Shown: piece by piece, positions 34,671 to 45,520 of the stretch
How the letters are laid out: the number at the start of each line of letters is the position of its first letter
How positions within the stretch are numbered: position 1 is the first letter of the stretch
Origin: Armigeres subalbatus
Taxonomy: Eukaryota > Arthropoda > Insecta > Diptera > Culicidae
NCBI RefSeq assembly: GCF_024139115.2
Contig: NC_085140.1
Location: forward strand, 462,861,506 to 462,925,505
DNA length: 64,000 nucleotides
Reading direction: 5' to 3'
Program-made: the position numbers and the translations under genes
The notes under the pieces: generated by a model
The model's input: only the letters and a program-made list of their open reading frames with translations
Told to the model about the DNA's origin: nothing
Databases searched by the model: none

Positions 34671-34807
34671 TTTCAAGAGAAAAAAGCGTCAGCAGGAAGA
34701 TTGAGACCGTAAAGAAACGGAGCAACTGTACCGCGCTAATAACGCACGAAAGTTCTATGAGAAGTTAAACCGTTCACGTAAGGGCCACGTGCCACAGCCC
34801 GATATGT

Positions 34808-35109
34808 CTTCTTTCTTTCTTTCTTTCTTATTGGCATTACATCCCCACACTGGGACAGAGCCGCCTCGCAGCTTAGTGTTCATTAAGCACTTCCACATTT
34901 ATTAACTGCGAGGTTTCTAAAACGTAAGTTACCATTTTGCATTTTGTATATCATGAGGCTAACACGATGATACTTTTATGCCCAGGGAAGTCGAGGCAAT
35001 TTCCAATCCGAAAATTTCATAGACTGGCACCGGGAATCGAACCCAGCCACCCTCAGCATGGTTTTGCTTTGTAGTCACGCGTCTTACCGCACGGCTAAGG
35101 AGGGCCCCT
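34808..35109 (-). repeat. Feilai-like SINE, 9-bp TSD
   Basis: Minus copy with a long TTCT-rich tail at the left. TSD CCGATATGT at 34799-34807 and 35110-35118. It separates two parts of the RTE-like ORF (VPQPDM and SDMCKDINGN). Confidence 0.9.
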
Positions 35110-35118
35110 CCGATATGT

Positions 35119-36750
35119 GCAAGGACATAAACGGGAACCTTCTTACAAACGAGCGTGAGGTGATCCAAAGGTGGCGGCAGCACTACGAAGAGCACCTGAA
35201 TGGCGATATGGCAGACAACGGTGGCGACATGGTAATGAACTTAGCAGCACGCGCGCAGGACATGCGACTTCCGGCTCCGAATATCCAGGAAATCCAGGAG
35301 GAGATCGGCCGGCTGAAAAACAACAAAGCCCCTAGAGTTCACCAACTACCAGGAGAGCTGTTTAAACACGGTGGTGAAGCACTGGCTAGAGCGCTGCACT
35401 GGGTGATTACCAAGGTTTGGGAGGATGAGGTTCTGCCGCAGGAGTGGATGGAAGGTGTCGTGTGTCCCATCTACAAAAAGGGCGATATGCTGGATTGTAG
35501 CAACTACCGCGCAATCACATTGCTGAACGCCGCCTACAAGGTACTCTCCCAAATTTTATGTCGCCGACTAACACCAACTGCAAGGGAGTTCGTGGGGCCG
35601 CATTTATGGGTGAACGCTCTACCACGGACCAGGTGTTCGCCGTACGTCAGATATTGGAGAAATGTCGCGAATACAACGTGCCCACACATCATCTATTTAT
35701 CGGATTCAAAGCCGCATATGATTCAATCGATCGGGACCAGCTATGGCAGCTAATGCACGAAAACGAATTTCCGGATAAACTGATACAGTTGATCGAGGCG
35801 ACGATGGATCGGATGATGTGCGTAGTTCGAGTTTCAAGGGCATTCTCGAGTCCCTTCGAAACGCGCAGAGGGTTACGGCAAGGTGATGGTCTTTCGTGTC
35901 TGCTATTCAACATCGCTTTGGAGGGAGTAATACGAAGGGCAGGGATTGACACGAGTGGTACGATTTTCACGAAGTCCGTCCAGTTTTTTGGTTTCGCCGA
36001 CGACATTGATATTATGGCACGTAACTTTGAGAGGATGGAGGAAGCCTACATCAGACTGAAAAGCGAAGCTAAACCACCATCAACACGTCGAAGACGAAGT
36101 ATATGATAGGAAGAGGCTCAAGAGAGGTCAATGTAAGCCACCCACCACGAGTTTCTATCGGTGGTGACGAAATCGAGGTGGTTGAAGAATTCGTGTGCTT
36201 GGGCTCACTGGTGACCGCCGATAACGATACCAGCAGAGAAATTCGGAGGCGGATAGTGGCTGGAAATCGTACGTACTTTGGAATCCGCAAGACGCTTCGA
36301 TCGAATAGAGTTCGCCGCCGTACCAAACTGACTATCTACAAAACGCTTATAAGACCGGTAGTTCTCTACGGACACGAGACCTGGACGATGCTCGTGGAGG
36401 ACCAACGCGCACTTGGAGTTTTTGAAAGGAAAGTGTTGCGTACCATCTATGATGGGGTGCAGATGGCGGACGGTACGTGGAGGATGCGAATGAACCACGA
36501 GTTGCATCAGCTGCTGGGAGAACCATCCATCGTTCACACCGTGAAAATTGGAAGACTGCGGTGGGCCGGGCACGTAGCCAGAATGTCGGACAGTAATCCG
36601 GTGAAAATGGTTCTCGATAAAAATCCGACAGGAACAAAAGAAGGCGAGGTGCACAGCAGGGCAAGGTGAATCGATCAGGTGGAGGACGATTTGCGGATCC
36701 TCCGCAGACTGCGTGGTTGGCGAAGTGCAGCCATGGACCGAGCTGAATGG
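35119..36750 (+). pseudogene. RTE-like ORF, reverse transcriptase and C-terminal domain (frameshifted)
   Basis: RT blocks in order: NNKAPRVHQLPGELFKHGG (the conserved D after KAP is lost to V), CPIYKKGD, CSNYRAITLLNAAYKVLSQI, a frameshift near 35590, GERSTTDQVFAVRQILEKC, FKAAYDSIDRDQLW, ETRRGLRQGDGLSCLLFNIA and FGFADDID, which holds the catalytic DD pair. Another frameshift near 36070 leads into FVCLGSLVTADND, RTKLTIYKTLIRPVVLYGHE and LRWAGHVARMSDSNPVKMV, with a last shift near 36650 before the GW...W C-terminus. The catalytic residues survive but the frames do not. Confidence 0.85.
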
Positions 36751-36823
36751 AGAAGACTTTTATGTGCAGCACAGGCCACTCCGGCCTTAGTCTGATAATA
36801 AATAATAAATAAAAATGCAACTT

Positions 36824-37346
36824 TTGATGGATAAATATGCTCATTATCTTTTTCCGATCAAAAATTATAATAGTTTTTCTGTCACAATTACATATTTTTT
36901 TCATAAGTTGATATCTCCGGTGTGGGCAGACCAAAAAAATATGTTTATACGGTATTTGAAAGAGCCATTCATATTATTTATTATCTCAAAAAATTGGAGA
37001 CATGTTATTTTTTTATCTCAAGTTTTACCAATTTTACTAAAGTCATGTTTTTCAAGTAAATTGATATAACTCGACAACGGAAGTAGATGCAGACAATATT
37101 CTTATAGCAAAACACGCGTTTTGAAAAGCCCCAAAAGTCTTCAGAAGGTGACATTCGTGAAAAATGAAAAATAAAAAATCTACAGTTTTATAAGTTTTAT
37201 TATTATCACCGTATTGCAAGATTAACGAGAAAAGGTGCATTTGCTGCCTAAAGTATACTTTTTAGAGAAGAAATTTGCTCTACAAAGTTGTTCTGGATTC
37301 TTGGGCCCTTAATTTAAAATTATCAAAAAATAGGGTGGGCTATTTA
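36824..37346. other. No recognisable gene
   Basis: AT-rich flank of the RTE-like element; short frames only. Confidence 0.4.
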
Positions 37347-37362
37347 ATAAAAATATGAATTT

Positions 37363-37547
37363 CACTTGTCATAAGACGAGTTAGTACAATCCCATTGAAT
37401 TCCACCACTTAATTGTATCTTGACAGATACGTATTTCGACCTCAAATGTAAGGCCGTCTTCAGAAGTACGAGACACTGAAGACGGCCTTACGAATCTATC
37501 TATAGACAACATGACAATCCACTAAAAAAGCTCAAAATAATTTTCTT
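37363..37547 (+). repeat. Hairpin retroposon, two-armed, 16-bp TSD
   Basis: TSD ATAAAAATATGAATTT at 37347-37362 and 37548-37563. The left arm is truncated (CACTTGTCATAAGACGAG start). The right arm runs to the family 3' end, but with a small internal deletion after 37492. Confidence 0.85.
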
Positions 37548-37563
37548 ATAAAAATATGAATTT

Positions 37564-37715
37564 GTTTTTATTAATTTTATTTTGAGGAATATTGACATAA
37601 AATGTTCTACAAAATTGTAGCGCAGCTTTTTCAAATCAACTTTGCTATATAAACTTTTTATGTAGCTCTTAAGCTCACTTGTTTAAAGCAATTTTACCAG
37701 GATTAGGGTGTTATC
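37564..37715 (+). repeat. AT-rich dispersed repeat, copy 2
   Basis: Matches 32780-32970 (ATTGACATAAAATGTTCTAC, TGTAGCTCTTAAGCTCACTT, GGATTAGGGTGTTA). The hairpin retroposon landed at its left part. Confidence 0.5.
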
Positions 37716-38833
37716 ATTTTCTAATGATAATAATTGCTAAACACCATCATTCCCATCTTTCCAACACCTTGAAGGCGTTGGTAAGTTGCTGTCCAACAAA
37801 CGTTACATTAAGTTCAACACGGGGATATATTGGAGGTGAGTAAAGCGCTTATATGACTAAAATTAGTCTTCTTGGACTAAAAAACTAGCTTATTCAGCTA
37901 AAATTGTTTGTTGGGTGGGCTCTTGTTAAGTGGGAAATAAAGAAAATGAGTGTGGCTGGCAGTGGTAGTTTTTATACTATCTTAGTGGTAGTTTTTATAC
38001 TGTGTCATGTTTTTATACTGTGTCATTTTGAGCCTCCAATTGGATTCCTAGATAGCAAAAAAAAGCGTTCATTAACTCGGGAGCAAATAAGATCACGGTG
38101 TGTTTTGAGTCACAGCTTCGGGAACACCAGTCGCGTTTTACAGAACGATCGTGAGAAAACGTGATTGTTGCTCCCGAAACCTGGAATCAACATAAATTAT
38201 CGTCTATAGCGATTATAAACCAATAGGTTTAGACAAATTTACTCGGAAATTGCTATAGTCCCGCACAATGGAAACATTTACGTACATTTTGACAGTTTTC
38301 CCATGAAAAAAAACATTCATATATCTTTCTTAAGATCACTGGATGTTATTTGATTCATCTTTATTTTGTACTTCTCATCATGTGCTTATATGGTAAGGGC
38401 CACCTTAGTGCATAATTTGGCAAACCCTGAAAAATGCATATTTCCCAAAAACTATTAATCGGTTTCAACAGCGATAAGGGATATATGTATCTGATGTTAG
38501 AGTCAATAAAACCCTCGAAAATAGTTTTATTTTCGAAGTTCTGCGAGAAGCTGGCCAAGTTAAAAACTGGTACAGTCATTTTATATTAATTGATATAGGG
38601 GAACTGTTCCATTTTCCATCTCACTGAACATATATTCATCTGATCGCAAATCAAAGAAATACAGCACCAATCTCGTCGCTTCTTTTTGCTAACACGCGTG
38701 CTCACTGATGAAAAAAATCACAAAAATAAGAAACAAACAAAATTCCTTTGCATTGCTTTGTTTTTGATGGGATAGACATATGAGCTATGGAATGAAGTGC
38801 CGAACCGTTCCCCTATGAATTTTCTTCATGGTC
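37716..38833. other. No recognisable gene
   Basis: An 86-codon plus frame at 37904-38164 begins with a hydrophobic stretch, but has no upstream signal or homology I recognise. Confidence 0.35.
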
Positions 38834-38844
38834 ATATAGGTATA

Positions 38845-39137
38845 GGTAAGAGGGGCCCTCCTTAGCCGTGCGGTAAGACGCGCGGCTGCAAAGCAAGACC
38901 ATGCTGAGGGTGGCTGGGTTCGATTCCCGGTGCCGGTCTAGGTAATTTTCGGATTGGAAATTGTCTCGACTTCCCTGGGCATAAAAGTATCATCGTGTTA
39001 GCCTCATGATATACGAATGCAGAAATGGTAACTTGGCTTAGAAACCTCGCAGTTAATAACTGTGGAAGTGCTAAATGAACACTAAGCTGCGAGGCGGCAA
39101 TGTCCCAGTGGGGGATGTAATGCCAATGGAGAGAGAG
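38845..39137 (+). repeat. Feilai-like SINE, 11-bp TSD
   Basis: Plus copy from GGGGCCCTCCTTAGCCGTGCG to the TGCCAATGGAGAGAG tail. TSD ATATAGGTATA at 38834-38844 and 39138-39148. Confidence 0.9.
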
Positions 39138-39156
39138 ATATAGGTATATAGATAAG

Positions 39157-39308
39157 ACACCCAGAAATCGCTCTCACCTCAGTTTTCGCCCACAAATTTT
39201 AAAATCCAAAATAAAAATTGAAACTTCAAGTCCAACAATTAGTTTTCGAGAAAAGAAGATTTTAAAATTGGTGGGCGAAAACTGGGGTGGGGGCGATTTC
39301 GGGGCCTT
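39157..39308. mobile_element. ~150-bp MITE with GGCCCCGAAATCGC ends
   Basis: The left end ACACCCAGAAATCGCTCTCA and the complement of the right end (AGGCCCCGAAATCGCCCCCA) are inverted repeats. The inner arms share CAGTTTTCGCCCAC. It lies 8 bp after the SINE's TSD. Confidence 0.7.
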
Positions 39309-39337
39309 CTAGAACAACAAACAAGAGACAAAAATAA

Positions 39338-39502
39338 AGCAAGTCGAGTCAAGTACGAGACACTGAAGACGACCACACAGTTGTGGTCGAAATACGTATC
39401 TGCAAAGATAACGAAAATTAACTGGTGGAATTAAATGGACAGTACTTAATTCGTCTTAGACGGTTGAATACATTCTACTAAAAGAGCTTAATGTATTTTT
39501 CT
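39338..39502 (+). repeat. Hairpin retroposon, single-armed, 13-bp TSD
   Basis: TSD GAGACAAAAATAA at 39325-39337 and 39503-39515. It starts AGCAAGTCGAGTCAAG and ends in a variant 3' end (AGAGCTTAATGTATTTTTCT). The central stem-loop at 39371-39388 carries compensatory changes relative to the 29225 copy. Confidence 0.85.
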
Positions 39503-39515
39503 GAGACAAAAATAA

Positions 39516-40949
39516 CATTTTACGGCATTCAACCAAATCCAGCGAATTAGTTTGAATCTTTATAACTTTGTAATGATTTTTCAAATTAAATGTTTAACAA
39601 TTCTAAAGAATAGATGATTAGTCCTAAGCTAAAATTCATCATCCGAAATCTCTCATTTACCAGCCTATCAAAACCGTTTATCATCGGCACCTTGTTGTAT
39701 GCGGATGCTGGCAGCATCAAGAAAAACACACAACGACGCTACGGAACGGAGCAATTTCGATTTGAAAACTGTCCTATGTAGCTAACCGATCCCCCGCCTG
39801 CACCCTCCGTGTCAGGGTCACAGCTTTGAAACATATTAAATATAATAGCCAGGGGTCAGCCGAGGGTAATTGCTCAATTCATTCGAGAACATGGGCATTC
39901 ATCAGCCGGGCAGCGGTCCTATTTCTGCAACCGTATGCGGAAACACAATATCATTCATCTCCTGTCATTGATTCTCATTTTAATGAATTCGGCGTATGCG
40001 TTTCAGTGTTATGCGTTCAATATTTATATGCTTAGCTTTCACTCTCTAGGTTCAATAGAGCAGAAATAAATTATCTAAACATTGGCTTGCAAAGAAGGGT
40101 CCTTTGAAACTAGTCTGATAACTTCGCATTTAGCTGGAAAACTATTAAATCAACATTTAAATAAAGGAAAGTTAAACAAAACCAGGAAGAGAGCGAAATC
40201 GGTCGCCGCCGTGTATATGAACTGGATAGAGTGTTATTGCCGGCCACCGCGCTTTCTGGAACCAGAACCCAAGTGCACGCCATATTTCAGTCGAGGATGT
40301 ATGCGATATCATAAATTTACGAGAGCGCGTATCTTGCTTGCATTTGCTTTCAGCATCCTCTTCTCATCTCGTTTTCTGTGCAAGCACTCGGAATTCATCG
40401 AAATTTTTAATATAAATACATATAAAGATTCAATAAAAGCTACGTTTTCGTTTATTATTCAGCCTTAAAAATATTATGGTAATCGTAAATAAGTCATTAA
40501 ATTTACGGACTGAATTAAAATAAATTGTTATCTCAACATAAATAAACGAATATCTAAATCACTGAGGCTGAGTCAAAGTTGCGACCCGTGTGCTGGTTGT
40601 AGGTAAAGGTCTCCACGCCGCCTCATACCGGTGCACTTGCCCGTTCGTTATCATGACGAGGGTACCCCCGGTCCGTTCTGTTCAGTCAAATCGTACAGGT
40701 AGAGGTGGCCAAAGCGGCAAAGGAAGGGTGATCCCAGGCTGCCGATGGGTTTAATAACTAAAATCTTCTCTCCAACGTAGAGGGCTACTCGTCGGGGGTT
40801 GGTCAAGTCACTGACTCTGAGGCTATGTGTAGGTACCGTTGAGCAAGAACAACAATGAAATGTGCTCCACAACAGCGAGTGATGGCTATAAGGTCTGCTT
40901 TACTGTAGGGTGGTTCTTTGCGTTTTATATCGAACGAATACGTGAACAG
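39516..40949. other. No recognisable gene
   Basis: A 128-codon plus frame at 40082-40468 is the longest; no motif is recognised. 40560-40860 is more GC-rich with a few in-phase frames, but no supported call. Confidence 0.35.
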
Positions 40950-40962
40950 AAGAATTATTAAA

Positions 40963-41232
40963 CTTGTCATACGACGAGTTTGTACCATCGCATTTAATTC
41001 CACCACTTGATTGTACCTTGACAGATATGTATTTCGACCTTAACAGTAAGGTCGTCTTCAGTGTCTCGTACTTGACTCGACTCGAAGTACGAGACACTGA
41101 AGACGACCTTACTGTTGAGGTCGAAATACGTATCTGTCAAGGTACAATCAAGTGATGGAATTAAATGGGCTGGTACAAACTCGTCTTATGACAAGTGAAG
41201 ACATTCCACTAAAAAGCTCAAAATAATTTTCT
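40963..41232 (+). repeat. Hairpin retroposon, two-armed, best-preserved copy, 13-bp TSD
   Basis: TSD AAGAATTATTAAA at 40950-40962 and 41233-41245. The arms of about 120 bp are nearly perfect inverted repeats around CTTGACTCGACTCGAAG (41071-41087). The left arm begins CTTGTCATACGACGAG (truncated). The right arm ends with the complete 3' end AGCTCAAAATAATTTTCT. Confidence 0.9.
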
Positions 41233-41245
41233 AAGAATTATTAAA

Positions 41246-42257
41246 GTTTTGAATAAGGTGAAAATCATGATTTGTAATTTGCAATTAAGTTAGTCTTGTT
41301 CACAAATTATTTTACGCTGCTCTTAACGTAATGATTACAAATAGGGATAATTAAAAAATGATGAACATGGTTGAAGGTGGGTGGGAGTCTAAGAATTTTA
41401 AACAGTACTTGTAGTATACAAGGTGGGTGGAAACATCGTAAAAAGTATAGAACGTCATATTTGATGATGTATACAATTGTTAAATTCTTAATATAATCTT
41501 TGTTAACGAGACATTCGGCCCTTCGCCGGTTCATCTCCAGAGAACTGTCCTAAAATGATTTAATTTTTGACTTTTTCGATCCCCTATCCTTAAACGATAA
41601 TGTTTGCTGTTTAATAATTTTCCTTAATTTTTGGCTAATTTGAAAGTAAGTTGACTGAACTCGTGCATTTTGAAGTTCTTATGAAAATTTCTATGAAAAA
41701 AAGTATTTTTTTGTAGAAAACCATTCCGCAACGTTGCTTATTAAGATCTAGAAATATGTGAGTGCGTTGACAATATAGGAAATTCTGCATGGGAACAGAT
41801 CGTCTTTGTTGTGAAACGATTTGATGCTTGCATGAAAAGTTATTAGGGAAATACTGAATCATGGGCAATTCTATTTAACACATCCATATGAATGATGTTT
41901 TCTTTATAACTTTGCTTGTAATAGTCAGATAGCTTCGTAACATCGACTGCATTCTAGCTTAGGAAATATTCCATGAAGTCAATGCACAGTGGCGAAAAAC
42001 GTTTTTTTAGCGCGAATAGGCCGTTACAAATATTTATTTAACTTTTTGTCCTACTGGTCTCCAAAAGGTCAAGGGGGGGGGGGATAATAAAAAATAAATA
42101 TTAAAATGAAAAAAAAAAAAAATCAAAAAACTCCTCGGATTTGTTAAAGAATGTTTTGAAAATCCTCAAAGTTATCCAAATTTTATTTTATTGCCCCCTC
42201 AAAATATAATTTTTTGGCAAAAGACAAAATAGATACTAAATATTTGTATCGGCCTTA
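41246..42257. other. No recognisable gene
   Basis: AT-rich; contains a G tract at 42071-42081 and A tracts. No motif-bearing frame. Confidence 0.4.
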
Positions 42258-42261
42258 TTAA

Positions 42262-42527
42262 GGTGGTTATACAACAAAGCCACAAATCGGCCATCTTGGA
42301 AACCACGTGCTTTTTATAGTGATTTTCCAAGAGCATGAATTGAGAGAACAACAACGCCCATGGGGATCACAACATCTGTAGATCGTTTGAATACTCATGC
42401 AAAGCAATCGACTTTAATTTCAGCATTGTACAAAACATATTAGGCTGGTTTTGAACTTTTGATAATAGCAGTAGAAAACCGTGTGGTGAATTTGAAATTC
42501 ACCACATGGCGTGATTGTATAATCACC
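42262..42527. mobile_element. 266-bp MITE flanked by TTAA
   Basis: The ends GGTGGTTATACAA and TTGTATAATCACC are inverted repeats, with TTAA at 42258-42261 and 42528-42531. A second inverted pair (ACCGTGTGGTGAATTTG / CAAATTCACC region) lies at the right end. TTAA suggests a piggyBac-type target, but the TIR start is not the usual CCC. Confidence 0.7.
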
Positions 42528-42926
42528 TTAAATAAAACTTTTATTATGCGATTTAGCCTAATGGTGTCTTCCAGATATTTCTTCAATAAGTTAATGCGCT
42601 TCCTATGAGGTATTCAACTTTGGAAATTGGAAATACTATAGAAAGCAAAATTAGATGATTTTTTTTACAATTCTATAAAAAATAAACACGAGAGTGTCTA
42701 TAGGAATATTTTGGAGGGAAGAAGAACGTCCCGATGTATGTATCGTATCGTGAAGAGGAGATGCAGAACTTGGTATTAGATTTCAAGCAGAATTAATATG
42801 TTGAAAATGTCTACTCCTTATAAAGGGAATAGCAAAATACCGCTACTAGGGGGTCCACTATTGGTCATTTTACCCTACTTGGAGAAATTACCTGTTAGAA
42901 AAAGTTTTCGGATCCTTTCGGATCCC

Positions 42927-43450
42927 CCGATCAGGAATCCATAACAAAATTATACCTCAATTCTATCAATGGATGTTATTTAAAACAACGTTCTTCTTCT
43001 TCTTATTGGCATTGCATCCCCACACTGGGACAGAGCCGCCTCGCAGCTTAGTGTTCATTAAGCACTTCCACAGTTATTAACCGCGAGGTTTCTAAGCCAG
43101 GTTACCATTTTTGCATTCGTATATCATGAGGCTAACACGATGATACTTTTATGCCCAGGGAAGTCGAGACAGTTTCCAATCCGAAAATTGCCTAGACCGG
43201 CACCGGGAATCGAACCCAGCCACCCTCAGCATGGTCTTGCTTTGTAGCCGCGCGTCTTACCGCACGGCTAAGGAGGGCCCAAAACAACGTGTGTTATAAT
43301 TAGATAATTCGATAAAAAAGAGTCTTCGGCCATTTTAATTTCATATCAAAATTATAACACCATTAGTTATGCATATTTACACAAAATAATTGCCAACATT
43401 TTTTGTTGATATTGGAAAAAAAAGCAGAGATAATCACCTCCAGTATAACC
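42927..43450 (-). mobile_element. Half copy of the CCCGATCAGGAAT MITE, split by a SINE
   Basis: The left end CCCGATCAGGAATCCATAAC and the text to 42990, then 43291-43450, are the reverse complement of 11020-11248. The other half of the MITE is missing. Confidence 0.7.
42992..43280 (-). repeat. Feilai-like SINE, 10-bp TSD
   Basis: Full minus copy between AAAACAACGT at 42982-42991 and 43281-43290. The host MITE sequence continues across it. Confidence 0.9.
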
Positions 43451-43576
43451 AGGGTTGCCACTACTTTTTGGGAAAAGTCTGGCATGCTACAAATAAAAAA
43501 TCTGGCAAAATCTGGCGAAGAAATTTGTCTTTATTGTTTTTAATAGATTGAGAGTTCGACTGCTTTTGTTTAACTA

Positions 43577-43728
43577 TTTGCGAGGTTTCGGCTTTTCAGT
43601 CTGGATATTTTTACAACAAGCGTTTATAATATGTCCCTGATGAAGGCAACAAAAACTTTCTGAAACGTTGGGACAGATTTTAAACCGTTGTTGTAGAAAT
43701 ATCCAGACTGAAAAGCCGAAACCGGAAA
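43577..43728. repeat. Inverted-repeat element with 35-bp arms
   Basis: The arms GAGGTTTCGGCTTTTCAGTC... and ...GACTGAAAAGCCGAAACC enclose ATGTCCCTGATGAAGGC and CTGAAACGTTGGGACAG. These inner phrases form a short closing stem (GTCC/GGAC). No coding capacity. Confidence 0.65.
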
Positions 43729-45282
43729 TAATTGTTTTTTTAACTAACGGATTTTATCTAAAAATATTATCTAATTATGTTTACCAATATTAAAAATTAA
43801 GCCGTTTTAATCCTCTCTTTGTGTGCACTATGTTAATCAAAATTTATTCTTTAAAAAGAATGTCTTCTTCTGCCTAAGATAATCGTTGAATCAATTCGAT
43901 ATCCGTAAAAATAAGATTCTTAGAAATCATAACATTTTAAGCCATTCAGAAAATTCAGATTGAATTAAATGAAATCTTAGCTTTGAACAAAATTGCGCTC
44001 TGAGTATCCTGAATTGACCACTTTGACGGTTGTTCCGGATTTTCCGGAGGACTTCCGGTGGCCACTCAGATTCCTCAGAACGGGCCGCGTCAAGCATTCG
44101 TCATTCAGAGACGAATGAGTTACTGTTAACTCAAACTAGTGCAAGTTTGCAGGAATTTTTAAGAACACATCCCAAATATGATCCCCAACTTAATATCTCC
44201 GCGGTTAAATGCGGGGAAATAAGTACCAAAAAACTTCCAAAAACCTGCGTTTTTTATTTTTTCTCGACTTTGATAACTAATATCCCAAAAACTATAACTC
44301 GTAGGAACCTGAAATTTTGAGGTTTTCTTATCTTGTGTATCTGCTTTCAATAAAAAATAGTGAAAAAATGATGGGTGAAAGTAGATTTTTCGATTAATGT
44401 CCGCCTAAATCCCCATAGTGCGTTGTTAGCATTTCCAGAATTCGAAACGGAAGAAATTGCGCCAAAAAATGGCCTTGAAAAATTCCCCTAAACCGATTTC
44501 TGGGAACCAGCGTCAAGCTACAAGCCGGACACTTAAATTAATAAGATTGAAATTGATTCAAAAAGTTTTTGACACTAATTGTAAGTGACTTGTGAAAAAA
44601 GTTATTAGCAATTTATTTCCATGACATCGAAATGACATTTCCCGTTTTGAAAATCTTTGTCGAAGACGCCAAGCTTGTAATTCCATAACTTTCATGTTTA
44701 TTTATGTTATTTATCTGGGTGCTGCGGATAGAGCCGCTTTTCTGCTCTCAAGCGAGTAGCGGGATATTTTGAAATCAATCCCATAAGCAAAATTATTTTG
44801 CAGTTACTCGGCTGTCAAACATTTCCCGCTCTTCGAATTTCTCTTTCCATGCTGCATGAAGGCGCACAAATGCGCGAGACTCTACATGACTTTACGATTG
44901 GTACATACATTCTTGCTCCAATCAGCAGCTGAATTTAAATCTGAAGCTGTGAAATCTCGTAACGAGTGCTCTTTAGTTGTATTCCTACTAATTTTCCACT
45001 CGAAATATAATGTGAATATATTTGTTACAAAGAATGCAAAACTCAAACTAAGTTTATTTTTATTTTTTCCCCAAATAATAACAATACTTCTCAATATAAG
45101 ATCTAAAACGAGCATAACCACAATCTTCAATGTTTGGCTCCGGCACAATAGAAAATTTTGGCTTCAGTTTGACAACCAAATCGTTTCTATCCGCACCACC
45201 CAGTTATTTATATACAGGCTTATGGAAACGCATGGTGCATTGTTTCATCAACTCCTTGGAACTTAACTTTTTGTGCAAAAAT
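43729..45282. other. No recognisable gene
   Basis: The 136-codon plus frame at 44856-45266 and the 96-codon frame at 44030-44320 carry no motif. Mostly AT-rich. Confidence 0.4.
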
Positions 45283-45294
45283 TAAAGGTTTATC

Positions 45295-45503
45295 AACCGT
45301 CTGAGACGAGTTTAGTATTTCCATTTAATTCCACTACTCCGACTTTGTCGAGTCAAGTACAAGACACTGAAGACGACCTCACAGTTGAGGCCGAAATACG
45401 TATCTGCAAAAAAAAAACAAATCTTAGTGGAATTAAATGGAAATTACTAATCTGGGCTCAGACGGTTTAATACATACCACTAAAAAGAGCTTAAAATATT
45501 TTT
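45295..45503 (+). repeat. Hairpin retroposon, two-armed, variant 3' end
   Basis: Short left arm (CCGTCTGAGACGAGTTTAG), centre near 45335-45360, central stem-loop 45375-45392, 3' end ACTAAAAAGAGCTTAAAATA. It belongs to the same 3'-end variant as the 39338 copy. The flanks TTAAAGGTTTAT and TTAAAGTTTAT look like a decayed TSD. Confidence 0.75.
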
Positions 45504-45520
45504 TTAAAGTTTATGATATC

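Larger units (their letters stand above)
33067..36808 (+). mobile_element. Nearly full-length RTE-like non-LTR retrotransposon, 15-bp TSD
   Basis: Bracketed by ATAAAAATGCAACTT at 33052-33066 and 36809-36823. Layout: a non-coding 5' region (33067-33560), AP-type endonuclease, RT, the LRWAGHVARM tail domain, and a 3' tail of AATAATAAATAA. This matches RTE-clade elements such as JAM1 of Aedes. A hairpin MITE (33373-33518) and a Feilai SINE (34808-35109) are inserted, and at least four frameshifts break the main ORF, so it cannot mobilise itself. Confidence 0.85.

Noticed and set aside
43640..43680. Hammerhead-ribozyme-like core (CTGATGA ... GAAAC) inside the inverted-repeat element
   Set aside because: Stem II would have only about three pairs, one a wobble. 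There is no room for a stem III or a cleavage-site UH between GAAAC and the closing GGAC, so the three-way fold cannot form.
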